The position numbers and the translations under genes were made by a program. Positions 50,184 to 59,863 of a stretch of DNA of 64,000 nt are shown here, in pieces. Numbering within the stretch: position 1 is the stretch's first letter; each line of letters opens with the position of its first letter. The DNA is from Collinsella sp. AF20-14LB (lineage in GTDB: Bacteria; Actinomycetota; Coriobacteriia; Coriobacteriales; Coriobacteriaceae): assembly GCF_003459505.1 (NCBI RefSeq), contig NZ_QRWD01000002.1:62001-126000 (forward strand), in the 5' to 3' direction. Under the pieces are notes generated by a model. The model did no database searches and had not been told where the DNA came from. It saw only the letters and a list, made by a program, of their open reading frames with translations.

Positions 50184-50223
50184 AAAAACGGGCGGCTCGG
50201 ATGTTGGTCCGAACCGCCCGTTT
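50184..50223 (-). terminator. Terminator after the DUF4430 operon
   Basis: On the minus strand the stem 50223-50209 with 50200-50186 (one mismatch) is followed by TTTTT. It ends the B12-riboswitch operon. Confidence 0.88.
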
Positions 50224-50243
50224 GGCGCGCCATGTCGAGGCCT

Positions 50244-51137
50244 CTAGCCCGTTACGTAATACCACACGACGGTGTCGCCATTCTTGAGAATGTAATTGCT
50301 GCAGGCGGTATTGGGCGTTTTGCCGTTAACGGAGTACATCCAGCCGCTCGTGCCGCCGTGTTCCTTCTCGGCCAAACCGCCAATCGCGGCAACATAGGTA
50401 CCATACGACGAAGGGCGCGCATTGATAGAAAGTCCCAACGCACACAGCGCGTCGTAAGGAGTTGCGCCCTCATTGAAGGTGAACGTGCCGCCAGAAGAGA
50501 CAGGGTTACCCACGGCGCTCGATGTGACCGAGACCGTCACCGTGACGACGTGGCTAGGCTGCTGCGAGCCGCCCTGATCGCCCGTAGAGGCGCCGCCGCC
50601 GTTGGATGCAGAACCACCGCCGGTCGTCGAGCCAGCGCTCGAAGATGAGCCGTCAGAAGCGCTTGATCCGCCAGTGGACCCAGAATTCTGCGAACCCGAT
50701 TTATCCCCGGACTTCTTGCCGCCTTTGCCTTCGGACTTCTTCTCCTTCGAATCCTTGTCAGACTTCTTGTCCGAAGATTCAGACTTGTCCTTGGAATCAG
50801 ATTCATCCGAGTCCTTGGACTCGGAGTCCACAGCGTCAGAAGACGAGGAGCCCGCTGCCTCCGTCTTGCGAGAGGCGGTAGAGCCAGAGCCGGCAACGCT
50901 TTTCCCCGCCACGGCCCGAGCGATCCAATCGATGGACCAAGCACCGCTGGAAGAAGGTTGGACAAAACCCAGCGACACAACGATCAAGACGATGCAGACG
51001 GCCGTCAGGGCGCCAAAAAGCGCCTTGCGCCGAGGGGCGGACGCCGCCGAAGCGGCGTCCTTTTTCTTTGCATCGTCAAGCTGGATGAACGACGAGTCGG
51101 GCTGCTTGGACTCGGCGTCCTGAGGCTTATTGGACAC
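50244..51137 (-). CDS. Membrane-anchored DUF4430 protein
   Basis: 297 residues from GTG at 51137, preceded by AGGTGAGG; a GTG at 51146, right after the stop of the giant gene, is the alternative. Residues 1-37 are cytosolic, 38-58 a membrane helix (ALFGALTAVCIVLIVVSLGF), and about 75-190 a Ser/Asp/Lys/Gly-rich spacer crossing the wall. About 195-297 is a DUF4430 domain (GTFTFNEGATPYDALCALG, GTSGWMYSVNGK, LKNGDTVVWYYVTG). It is the second gene of the riboswitch operon and carries the same domain type as the giant protein, so the two probably share a ligand. Confidence 0.85.
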   Translation of the reverse strand: MSNKPQDAESKQPDSSFIQLDDAKKKDAASAASAPRRKALFGALTAVCIVLIVVSLGFVQPSSSGAWSIDWIARAVAGKSVAGSGSTASRKTEAAGSSSSDAVDSESKDSDESDSKDKSESSDKKSDKDSKEKKSEGKGGKKSGDKSGSQNSGSTGGSSASDGSSSSAGSTTGGGSASNGGGASTGDQGGSQQPSHVVTVTVSVTSSAVGNPVSSGGTFTFNEGATPYDALCALGLSINARPSSYGTYVAAIGGLAEKEHGGTSGWMYSVNGKTPNTACSNYILKNGDTVVWYYVTG

Positions 51138-51146
51138 AGCCCTCAC

Positions 51147-54100
51147 CTACCGACGCTTGGTAAACACGAACACACCGATGACTGCGAGACCGATCACGCC
51201 GGCCGCCACGCCAACAATGGCGAGCGGGTTGAAGCCAGACTCCTGTGCCGGAGCAGCAGCGGACTTCTTAGCAGCGGTCGTAGCAGACGAGCCCGTATCG
51301 GACTTGCCATCCTTCTTGCCGGACTTATCGGAATCCTTCTTGGAATCCTTATCGTCCTTGGTCTCGGTCGTGGTGGTCGTGGAGACCGGCTTCTGACCCG
51401 GCGAGACAGCACCGCCGGACTGCTGCCCGTTCGTACCGTTGCCAGAACCGGAGCCGCCATTGCCGCCAGAACCGCCGTTGTTGTCAGCGGCCTTCTTGAT
51501 CCACTTGGCATACAGCGTCATATCAGCCGTCACCGCAACGCTAAAGTCATACGCCTTTGTACAAGCTTCATCGGTGTACCAACCAGCGAAGGTATAGCCC
51601 TCGCGCGTCGGATCGGTCGGCTTGCTGACAGTCGAGCCCGAAGCGGGGGTCTGACCATTGACCGACGAGCCGCCCTGAGCATCAAACTTGACGCGATGTG
51701 CCTGAGATTTCACACAGAAGAGATGGCCCGAATCGTTGGTGTAATACAGATTGCCGAACTGATCGCAGACAACCGAGGCCATGCAATAGTTGGCATATCC
51801 AGAACCGGGAACGAACACCTCGGTTGCCTCGGCATCGCCCAGCTTGTACATGTACACGCCACCGCCGGTAGTGTAGTTAGGCCAATTGCCCTTGGCGCCG
51901 TTCAAGGTGAAATATACGTACGTCTCGCCATCATGCGTTGAGACGAGCGGCGTGCCCTTGGACTCAAAGCCAAGCTCTTCGCCATCGGCCTTCGTAATCT
52001 GCTTCACACTCATATCGGAGAGGTCAATGATCGAAAGCAGGCCCTTAGCCTTAGCCTTAGCCTTAGCCTTGGCCTTAGCCTTCCAATTGTTCACGGTTGT
52101 CCCGCCAATAAAAGCATACTTACCACTGAAAACGGGCGTCGAAGTCGAATAAGCGGCAAACTGAACTTTCGCGGCCTCAGTAATGGAACCATCGGAACCA
52201 ATGGTCAGCTTGTGCAACGTACCATCGTCGCGCGTAACAGCATATATATAACCGTCATGAACGGTAAGCGCCGAACGGATGTTGCCACCAGACAGCTTAA
52301 TCGAACCAACAAGCTTTGACAGATCGGCAGAATACACGCGCACCTGGCCATAGTCGCCGCCAACGACATAGTAGCCATTTACCATCAGGCCGCCAGACCA
52401 GTAGTAACCTCCGTCAGCGACGGAGGCGCTACCGGCGATGGCGCCCGTGTGAATATTGATGCGCCTGACCGTACCGTTTTGCACGTCATTGCCATTGCCA
52501 GACCAATAATCAAGGGTGTTGATATAGACGTAGTCGCCGTCAACGGTCAACGAAGACAGGTTCTGCTTCGTAAATGCATCGGAATACCAAAGCGTCTCAA
52601 ACGTTTTCGCCGAAACAGCCTGCAGATAGCCGCCGGAAAGCGGAATCAAAATAATGCCTTGCGCAATAACAGGACGGCAGGTGGTATCCATGGAAGAGCC
52701 AAGCTCAAGAGATCGCAGAACGGAACCCGTCTCGGGATCAATCTCATTCAGGACAGCATTCCACGTCTTTCCACCCCATACCGAAGCGCCCGTGACAAGG
52801 TATACCTTTCCGTTCGCGACAATGGGGTCAGACGCAGAGGCGCTTGCACCTGCCTTCTGCTGCTCTTCGGTCAGAAGATTAAGTGCCCAAGAAGGCGTAT
52901 CGGTCTTTGTTGTAGGCGTAAGGGCGTCCGTCGAGGATCCCGAGCCGCCGTTCGCAAAACCATTCCATGCCGCATCGACATCGGGATGCTCCGTTCCGGG
53001 ATTGGTAGCAGGAGCCGTCGAGGGCTTCTGCGTGCCGTCACCCTTAACATAACGGAACTCGACGCAATCGCCGTTCTTGAGGTAGTAGCTCGGAGCACCG
53101 ACGCTCGCATACCCATTGTTTACAAAGAACGACCAGTAGCTGTACGGCGCGGCGCTCGTTGTGCTCAGCACGCGGCCATCGGGCATCGTCGCACTCGTAA
53201 GACCCCATGCATTTGCTTCGAGGTTCGTGCAACCGGCAGCCGTCATAAGCTGCTCGAGCACCGACTCGGCCGTCGTGTCTTCGTCGGCAGGAAGCGTGAG
53301 CTCGGTCAAGGGCGCCACCGATTGCTCGGTATAATTGCCGTCAGCATCACTTGCGGAAACGCCCGTGACCTTGGCCGTCACCGTAATGGTCTTGCCCTCG
53401 TTCGGGTTGTCGAGCCCCGTCGTTCCCTTGACGTTTACCGTCGCAGAAACATCCAAGCCGGCAAGCACCGCGTAGTCCGAATTGTCGGGATAGCGCTCGG
53501 CATAACGGGCAAAACGCTCACTCTTCAGACGGCCGCTAATTGTGACTTTCGTGTTGTATTCGGGCTGAGTGAAGATAAGGTTCTCATGCGCGATAACCCT
53601 CGGTTTGCTCGACTTGAGCAAACGATAGGTGTTCTCCGTGCCGCCGGGGAGCTCACTGAACACGAAGCCGTAGTGGCCTGCAGCCTCTTCGGAGGAATAG
53701 CACCAGTTAACTGCATATCCCTGACCGTACACCTTCAACGGCGCATGCAAGTTCCCCGTTACATTGGACGCATCCTGCCCGTCAAGAATACCCTGAGAGA
53801 ATGTTGACTTTGCAAGGCTCAGGTGGAACAGCTCGGCATCGAGCTCGTTCTGGTCCTGCGGGGCAATCGCAAAATCGAGGGTCTTACTAGCCGTGACCTC
53901 GGCGTTAGACTTATCGGTCACCGTGAGGGTGATCTTGGTCTTCGCTGCCTCGGTGCCAGGCAGCGGCTGATAGACCGTGCCCTTGTAACCGTTGAACGTG
54001 ATGTCATCGGTGCTGGCGGAGTACTTGACCTCGTAATACTTGCCGTCGATTTTGAGCGTGCTCGTGCGCGGCATCTGCAGGTCGGCGGTCAAGCCGTCCT

Positions 54101-57100
54101 TGTTGGCGGGCGCGTCGGTGCCGGAGTACTTGATGTTGCCGTAGGTAAAGGCCGCATCGACCTTCTCCTGCAGCGCCTTCTTGTCGGCAGCGACCTTCTC
54201 GGGATCGCCCTTGACGGTCACGGTGAAGTCGCGCGAGCCGGCAAGCTTGATGTCGCCGCTCGTAACCGTAACCTTGGCGGTCAGCGTCACGTCGCGATCG
54301 CTCGATGCGCGCGAAACCTTACCCGTCTTATCTTCCCAGCTATACCCAGAAACAAACAGGCGCTCGGTGTCGGAGCTTGTCCATTCAACAGAGAATTTCT
54401 TTGCGGAACCCGCCTTGTACGGAAGCGTGACATTTTGGGTCACGCCATCGGCGGACTCGCCCGCCGCGTAGCCAATCTGCAGGGATTCGGCAGCACTGTC
54501 AAGAAGGTCTTGCAGTTTAGCCTCGTCCCAAGCAACCTGCACCGACTTGTTGGGCAGGTAATACTCGGTCTTGCCATCACGTGACAGTTCAAACGCCACA
54601 TCGGCGCTACGCAGACCGTCGATGTTGTAACCGGTGTAGTCGTTGGGGTCAATGAAGAAGAACGTCACATCGCCGTTGGTCTTATCCTGGGCGTCGGAGA
54701 TGCCGACCGTGGCCTTGGCGTCCTCTGCCTTAAAGGCAACGCCGTCCTCGGAGACCTTGACGTCAATATCGGTGAAGCCCAAATCGGCAAGCTGCGCCTT
54801 CAGCGCATCATTGACGTTGCCGCCCTTGGCGCTGTAATCAACAGCGATCTGCTTATTGGCATCGTTGAGCTTTTGGACTGCAGCCTCAAGCGAGCCCGCG
54901 GCGATAACCTTGTTGGTGGAGACGAGCTCGACCGTCGAGCCTCCGCTCGTGGCGACAGCCTTCAGATACTTGCCCGTGGCTGAAGCCGAAACCGTCGCCT
55001 CGGCGCCCGACATATCGGGCAGCAGCGTCCAGTCAGCCGCCGGAGCCTTCGCATCGTCTGCCGCATACCAGGCAACAGTCGCCTGGTCGGTGACATCGAT
55101 GCCATTGGTGGCCGAACCGTCGGCGCGCTTGGCCTGCGCCGTCGCCTTAACGCTATCGCCCGAGACGAGATGGGTCGATTCGCTATTGATCTGCGGCGTA
55201 GTGGTCACGCGCAACAGGTTATACTCCCCCGCCGCGGTAACGCTATCGGACGAAACCCATTCAACCGTGTTGTCGAGAGCGCTCGCCGTAACTTTGATGC
55301 GCTTGCCAACAAGCGCGTCCGAAATGGTCAGGCTGCCATCGGTCGTATCGATGCCGTCGGAGAGCTCGGTCCATTCGGCATCGCCCTCGCCCTTGGCATA
55401 CCACGCCATGGTGAGCTCGGCATCGTCGGGCACGTCCTTGGTCGAGCCCGACCAGCTACCCGGAACCTGCACGCTCGGTGTGATCTTTGAGCCCACGCTG
55501 AGCGTAACGTTCTTATCGGCAAGCTCAATGCCCGCCAGCTTGTACTGGCCCTTAAGCGTCACGGGGCCGAGCGGGGCAACGGACTGCGTGCCGCCGTAGG
55601 AGCTCTTCTTCTGCGTGCTGGAGACAGTATTTTCGCTCGTCACCTTCACGCGCAGGTACTTGCCGGCATAGGCGGCGTCAACGGTATAGGCGGTCTCGGT
55701 AGCACCGGGGATATCGGTATAGGCGGAGTCGTAGCTCGAGCTGCTGTTTGCATACTGCCACTGGTAGGTCACGTTATCGGTGCGGTCGATATAGTGATAG
55801 TTGGAGCCGTCCTTTTTGCGCACCTTAGTCTTGAGCGTATCGCCTACGCGCACGCCATTGGTAGCGGGAGAACCCTCGAACTGCACGTCGTAAAGCTCAA
55901 CTTGGCCAGCGACGGAAACGGGACCCACCGCATAGTACGGCTTCTGCTCGCCATAGCCGCCGTTGGCCTTGGCCACGACGTAGTAGCCCTTAAGGGCGGC
56001 GGTCACCGTCAGGGTGTTACCGGTCTCACCCTTGATAGGCGTGTCGCACTTGCTTGCGGTGTTCGAGGTGCCCTTATACCACTGCCACGTGACATGCGAA
56101 TCGGCGGTAACGTCGGTGGAACCCGCCTTGGCGGTCGCCGTAATCGTAGAACCAACCTCGACTTTGCCCGAAGTCGGGCTCATAGTCACGCTCGTAACAT
56201 TAATTGAACCGGTAGCCGCAACGAGAGCGCCCGTGTTGTTGGCCATGCTCGAAGAGCCGATCTTCGAGGACACCTTGCACTTGAGGTACTTGCCACCTAA
56301 AGCGTCGGTAAGCTCGAGGGTCTCACCCGTGGCACCCGCAATGTCGGTATACGTGCCACTCTTGGTGTCAGAGCTCTGCCACTGATAGTTGAGCTTGCTC
56401 GCGTCGACGAACGCGCCGTACGCGCCGCCCTTCTCCTTAGCGCGGGCCTTAGCGGTATCCCCCACCGCAAAGACGCTCGTATCGTCCTTGGTATTGATGA
56501 TGGACACGGCCGAAATCTCGACCGCACCGGCCTGTTTGACCTTGCTGGAAGTGGTCTTGTTCACCGTGTTGACGCCAGCGTTGGCCTCGACCCTGATGTA
56601 CTTGCCCTCAAGGTCGTCGCCCACCACGAGCGAAGCACCCGTCTTGCCCTCGATCTTGGTAAAGCCCGAGTACTGCGAGGTGGATGCGGACCACGTGTAG
56701 GTAACCTTGGCGTCGGCGGGGGCTTGCTGATAATAGCTTATGTACGGAGTCGCCGTCAGGGTGTCGCCTATGCTCGGCGTGTCGCTACTCAGCTTGACGT
56801 TGTTAAGCTCCATCTGCCCGGCACCCAGCACGGGACCGGGGATGTTGTTGGCATTGATACCCGAGCCGGAAGAAACGGACGGACCATAGTAGTCCTTGCC
56901 ATCAACCGTTACCCTGCAGATGAAGTATTTGCCTTCCATCGCGGCGGTGACGGTGAGCGACTGCTCGTGGCCTACGACCTCGGTGTAGTCGGCGACATTG
57001 CTGCTGGCCCTGGTCGTGCCGGCGAGCCAGGTGTAAGTCCAGGTGCCGGGATTGGCAACGGACTCAGTCGAAGTGCCGTACCAGTCGTCCTCGACCTCAT

Positions 57101-57626
57101 CGTACATATTTGCCCAAAGCGTCTCACCGGCCTTGAGCGCGCCCGACTTCGTGGAATAGGAGCTGTCCTTATCCTTGGTATCCTGGATGAAGACCTTGGC
57201 CTCGCTCGAAAGCGTTGTGGCAGACGCGGCGGCAACGGCGTTCTTCTGCTCCGAAGCAGCAGGCGTCGCAGCAGAGTTCTCGGACTCAGTCGCGTTGCCT
57301 GCGGCGGTGTCGGCACCATTCGCGGCACTCGCAGTTGCGCCCTGATCTGCGCCGGCGTCATCGGCAGCAGCGCTCGCCGCCGCACTGTTCGCGCCGGTGT
57401 CGGCAGCGGTGCCATCGTCGGCCGCCGCGCCCTCGCCGCCCGTCGCAGCCTGCGCCACGGCCTCGGCAATGCCCTCGGCGGCCTCGGCCCAAAGTTGCGC
57501 CGGCGTGGTGCCAAAAGCCATGGCAAAAGCCAGGAACGCCACCAGACCGCGCTTGGCTACGCCACGGGCAATCGCTCCATACGGACGCCACGAGGCGCGC
57601 TGGCACTCGTCCTCAAACATATCCAT
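51147..57626 (-). CDS. Giant cell-surface protein: Ig-like repeats, DUF4430, beta-propeller
   Basis: 2159 residues from ATG at 57626 (AGGAG, spacing four); ATG at 57707 is an alternative. Order: signal sequence (RGLVAFLAFAMAFG, about 27-45); Ala-rich linker to 145; seven Ig-like modules (147-910), each with a Y/W-x-W strand and GKY[LIF] strand; a mixed region (910-1405); DUF4430 (about 1410-1528, with YSYWSFFVNNGY and LKNGDCVEFRYVKG); a PQQ-type beta-propeller (1577-1972) interrupted by (Ala-Lys)n at 1849-1861; an InlB/Flg_new repeat (1977-2043); Ser/Lys/Asp wall spacer; membrane helix 2132-2155 with KRR end. There is no LPxTG. Riboswitch control and DUF4430 point to corrinoid capture. Confidence 0.88.
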   Translation of the reverse strand: MDMFEDECQRASWRPYGAIARGVAKRGLVAFLAFAMAFGTTPAQLWAEAAEGIAEAVAQAATGGEGAAADDGTAADTGANSAAASAAADDAGADQGATASAANGADTAAGNATESENSAATPAASEQKNAVAAASATTLSSEAKVFIQDTKDKDSSYSTKSGALKAGETLWANMYDEVEDDWYGTSTESVANPGTWTYTWLAGTTRASSNVADYTEVVGHEQSLTVTAAMEGKYFICRVTVDGKDYYGPSVSSGSGINANNIPGPVLGAGQMELNNVKLSSDTPSIGDTLTATPYISYYQQAPADAKVTYTWSASTSQYSGFTKIEGKTGASLVVGDDLEGKYIRVEANAGVNTVNKTTSSKVKQAGAVEISAVSIINTKDDTSVFAVGDTAKARAKEKGGAYGAFVDASKLNYQWQSSDTKSGTYTDIAGATGETLELTDALGGKYLKCKVSSKIGSSSMANNTGALVAATGSINVTSVTMSPTSGKVEVGSTITATAKAGSTDVTADSHVTWQWYKGTSNTASKCDTPIKGETGNTLTVTAALKGYYVVAKANGGYGEQKPYYAVGPVSVAGQVELYDVQFEGSPATNGVRVGDTLKTKVRKKDGSNYHYIDRTDNVTYQWQYANSSSSYDSAYTDIPGATETAYTVDAAYAGKYLRVKVTSENTVSSTQKKSSYGGTQSVAPLGPVTLKGQYKLAGIELADKNVTLSVGSKITPSVQVPGSWSGSTKDVPDDAELTMAWYAKGEGDAEWTELSDGIDTTDGSLTISDALVGKRIKVTASALDNTVEWVSSDSVTAAGEYNLLRVTTTPQINSESTHLVSGDSVKATAQAKRADGSATNGIDVTDQATVAWYAADDAKAPAADWTLLPDMSGAEATVSASATGKYLKAVATSGGSTVELVSTNKVIAAGSLEAAVQKLNDANKQIAVDYSAKGGNVNDALKAQLADLGFTDIDVKVSEDGVAFKAEDAKATVGISDAQDKTNGDVTFFFIDPNDYTGYNIDGLRSADVAFELSRDGKTEYYLPNKSVQVAWDEAKLQDLLDSAAESLQIGYAAGESADGVTQNVTLPYKAGSAKKFSVEWTSSDTERLFVSGYSWEDKTGKVSRASSDRDVTLTAKVTVTSGDIKLAGSRDFTVTVKGDPEKVAADKKALQEKVDAAFTYGNIKYSGTDAPANKDGLTADLQMPRTSTLKIDGKYYEVKYSASTDDITFNGYKGTVYQPLPGTEAAKTKITLTVTDKSNAEVTASKTLDFAIAPQDQNELDAELFHLSLAKSTFSQGILDGQDASNVTGNLHAPLKVYGQGYAVNWCYSSEEAAGHYGFVFSELPGGTENTYRLLKSSKPRVIAHENLIFTQPEYNTKVTISGRLKSERFARYAERYPDNSDYAVLAGLDVSATVNVKGTTGLDNPNEGKTITVTAKVTGVSASDADGNYTEQSVAPLTELTLPADEDTTAESVLEQLMTAAGCTNLEANAWGLTSATMPDGRVLSTTSAAPYSYWSFFVNNGYASVGAPSYYLKNGDCVEFRYVKGDGTQKPSTAPATNPGTEHPDVDAAWNGFANGGSGSSTDALTPTTKTDTPSWALNLLTEEQQKAGASASASDPIVANGKVYLVTGASVWGGKTWNAVLNEIDPETGSVLRSLELGSSMDTTCRPVIAQGIILIPLSGGYLQAVSAKTFETLWYSDAFTKQNLSSLTVDGDYVYINTLDYWSGNGNDVQNGTVRRINIHTGAIAGSASVADGGYYWSGGLMVNGYYVVGGDYGQVRVYSADLSKLVGSIKLSGGNIRSALTVHDGYIYAVTRDDGTLHKLTIGSDGSITEAAKVQFAAYSTSTPVFSGKYAFIGGTTVNNWKAKAKAKAKAKAKGLLSIIDLSDMSVKQITKADGEELGFESKGTPLVSTHDGETYVYFTLNGAKGNWPNYTTGGGVYMYKLGDAEATEVFVPGSGYANYCMASVVCDQFGNLYYTNDSGHLFCVKSQAHRVKFDAQGGSSVNGQTPASGSTVSKPTDPTREGYTFAGWYTDEACTKAYDFSVAVTADMTLYAKWIKKAADNNGGSGGNGGSGSGNGTNGQQSGGAVSPGQKPVSTTTTTETKDDKDSKKDSDKSGKKDGKSDTGSSATTAAKKSAAAPAQESGFNPLAIVGVAAGVIGLAVIGVFVFTKRR
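52043..52078. repeat. Hexanucleotide tandem repeat inside the giant gene
   Basis: Six CCTTAG units (the fifth is CCTTGG) encode the Ala-Lys run in a propeller loop. Slippage by whole units changes loop length without breaking the frame. Confidence 0.8.
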
Positions 57627-57727
57627 TTGTCTCCTACTGTCTGCACTTGGAGCATTGCCCAGCGGCTGCCCCACGTCATCGCGCACATTGTGCTCGAGTA
57701 CCCCCATCGGGGTCCCCCTTCCCTCCA

Positions 57728-57764
57728 GAGCCCAACGCGTACCGGCGGCTTGCGCCGCGGCCGC
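57728..57764 (-). promoter_or_regulatory. Likely expression-platform hairpin
   Basis: Directly after the riboswitch, ACGCG...CGCGU encloses GCGGC-GCAA-GCCGC. There is no U-run, which argues for control of translation or by an alternative fold rather than a simple terminator. Confidence 0.4.
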
Positions 57765-57945
57765 GTACAAGATGGGAGGCGATCCGACTTAACCTTACCG
57801 ACCCGGGCGCGCCGTCCGATCTGCAACGCGACCATCCCGGGCCAAGAGGAATTACGGTTACTGGTACAGCCGGGGACTTGCACCCCGATTCTCCCAAACG
57901 CACAGGAAAACCGCGCATTCGTGCGTCTCCGCACCACCATCTAGG
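57765..57945 (-). ncRNA. Cobalamin riboswitch
   Basis: On the minus strand the conserved core is clear: GGGAGAAUCGGGGUGCAAGU continuing to CCCCGGCUGUACCAGUAACC (compare GGGAA-N-GGUG-N-A-N-UCC-N-CUG-CC-G-AAC), and downstream AAGUCGGAUCGCCUCCC, matching the AAGYCAGGAGACCUGCC box. AGAUGG (57942-57937) and CCAUCUU (57775-57769) close the P1 stem. It lies 139 bases before the giant gene. Such switches shut genes off when adenosylcobalamin is plentiful. Confidence 0.87.
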
Positions 57946-58091
57946 CCATCGATTATTACTGTCGATATGGTAGCACGCAAAAGGGGCCCGCACACAGGCG
58001 AAGCCCAAGGTAAAAGCTATGGTTTGCGATAGAAAAGGGCGGGGATGGAGTGCCGAGCAAAATAACCCGTTTCCCCGACCCCGGGAAATCG

Positions 58092-59855
58092 TTAATGCTT
58101 GCCGCCGTGACTGTTGCGCCAGATCTCGCGGCCCAGCATCAGCGCCAGCACCAACGCACTCACGTAGCCCATAAAGCCAATGACCGGGATACCAAACACA
58201 ACCGGCTCGATGCGCGCGTAGTACACCACCGACGAACCGATAAACAGACCGGCGACCACAATTGCCATCGACATGCGGTCGATAATTCCACCCAGCTGCC
58301 GCAGTGCCTTGTCGCTGCTCATGATCTGCGTGTTCACCTTAAGCTGGCCGCGCGTGAGCATGCGCGACGCCAAGCCCAGATACTCGGCCGCCTCGAGTGA
58401 GCCTTTTGCCGCGCGATAGCTGCTGGCGGCAAGATCGCGCCCCATTTCGCGGACGCGCGCATAGGTGCTCTTCTCGTTTTTGATGTGCGTCTGGATAATC
58501 TGGATCATGTTGACGTTGGGCATGTACTCGGTCAGCAGGCCCTCGAGCGTCACCATGCCGCGCGCGAACATCGTCACCACACTCGGCAGCTCAACGTCGT
58601 TTTTGCGCGCCAGATTGAGCAGCGAGGTCAAAAACTCGCCGATATCCAGGTCCTTAAGATCGAGCCCCGCAAAGTCGGCGACAATAAAGTCCAAGTCGGA
58701 CAAAAAGGCCGAATGGTCGAGCTCGGCAGAATCGCCGCGCGTCACGGCAAAGCGCATAAGCGAATCCTTGAGCTTGGGGACGTCACCCTCGGCCACGGCG
58801 AAAATCATGTCCTTGACGATACCGCGGTCGTGACTCGACATGCGCCCGACCATGCCCAGGTCGATAAAGTAGACGATGCCGTCCTTGAGGATAATGTTTC
58901 CCGCATGCGGGTCCGCATGGAAAAAGCCGTCGTCGAGCACCTGCGTCGAGTAGTCCTCGACGATCGCGGCGCCGATCTTTTCCAGGTCATAGCCCTCGGC
59001 CACCAGGCGCTCGGGATCGGCAATCGAGATGCCGTCAATGTAGTCCATAACCACGACGTGTTCGGTGCAAAGGTCCAAGTAGGATTTGGGACACGACACG
59101 CCATGCACGCTCTTATGGAACTCATAGAAATCGTTGAGGTTTTTGGCCTCGGCCAAAAAGTTGGTTTCCTCGCGAAACGAGGTCCACAGTTCCTCGACCA
59201 CGCCGTGCAGGTCAACAAACTGGTCGGTGTTGACGAACTTGGAAACGATGCGCACCACCGAGCGAATGATGTCGATGTCCTGAGCCATCACCTGCTGCGC
59301 GCCGGGGCGCTGCACCTTAACGGCCACGTCCTCGCCGGTCACCAGGCGGGCGCGGTGCACCTGCGCGAGCGACGCGCTTCCGAGCGGGTTGGGGTCGATC
59401 GCGTCGAACATCTGCCCCAGGCGCTGGCCGTATTCCTCTTCTAGACACCGGAGCACTACCTCATACGGCACCGGCTCTACGTCGGAGCGCAGGCGACGCA
59501 GCTCGTCGCAAAACCGCTGCGGCAAAATCTCGGAGCGGTTCGCCAGGATCTGCCCCATCTTGACGAACATGGGGCCGAGCTCTTCGAGCAGACGACGCAG
59601 GCGCACCGGCGTGAGGTTATCCCACACGCGATACTTTTTGATCAGGCGAACGATCTGACCGATGCGTTCGCGGCGGCCCGCCGGCGTGAGCTGATACTCC
59701 TCGTCCGGCGCCATCGCGTCGGGCTCCTCGGGGACCATATCGACAGCGCGCGGCTTCTTGCGAGCGCCCGAGACGGCGGCATCGACCTCGTCGACAACCG
59801 CCGCCTCGTCACCTAAGGGATCTAGATTGTTGTAATCGGTGGTGGAATCTGCCAT
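58092..59855 (-). CDS. UbiB/AarF (ABC1) family atypical kinase
   Basis: 587 residues. It has the family's KxGQ motif (FVKMGQILANRSEILP), VAVKVQRPG (ATP-site lysine), ExNFLAEAKN, FHADPHAGNIIL and YFIDLGMVGRM. Two membrane helices close the C-terminus (from MSMAIVVAGLFIGSS). UbiB proteins are ATPases supporting ubiquinone or other isoprenoid lipid pathways; in organisms without ubiquinone the lipid is unclear. It starts eight bases after the stop of the small helical gene upstream, so the two form an operon. Confidence 0.93.
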   Translation of the reverse strand: MADSTTDYNNLDPLGDEAAVVDEVDAAVSGARKKPRAVDMVPEEPDAMAPDEEYQLTPAGRRERIGQIVRLIKKYRVWDNLTPVRLRRLLEELGPMFVKMGQILANRSEILPQRFCDELRRLRSDVEPVPYEVVLRCLEEEYGQRLGQMFDAIDPNPLGSASLAQVHRARLVTGEDVAVKVQRPGAQQVMAQDIDIIRSVVRIVSKFVNTDQFVDLHGVVEELWTSFREETNFLAEAKNLNDFYEFHKSVHGVSCPKSYLDLCTEHVVVMDYIDGISIADPERLVAEGYDLEKIGAAIVEDYSTQVLDDGFFHADPHAGNIILKDGIVYFIDLGMVGRMSSHDRGIVKDMIFAVAEGDVPKLKDSLMRFAVTRGDSAELDHSAFLSDLDFIVADFAGLDLKDLDIGEFLTSLLNLARKNDVELPSVVTMFARGMVTLEGLLTEYMPNVNMIQIIQTHIKNEKSTYARVREMGRDLAASSYRAAKGSLEAAEYLGLASRMLTRGQLKVNTQIMSSDKALRQLGGIIDRMSMAIVVAGLFIGSSVVYYARIEPVVFGIPVIGFMGYVSALVLALMLGREIWRNSHGGKH

Positions 59856-59863
59856 CTGCGCTA

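Noticed and set aside
52449..53807. A 452-codon open frame on the plus strand
   Set aside because: It is antisense to the propeller and DUF4430 part of the giant gene, with Arg-rich composition and no ribosome site.
57627..57760. An intrinsic terminator as the riboswitch output
   Set aside because: The hairpin after the aptamer is GC-rich but lacks a U-run on the minus strand.
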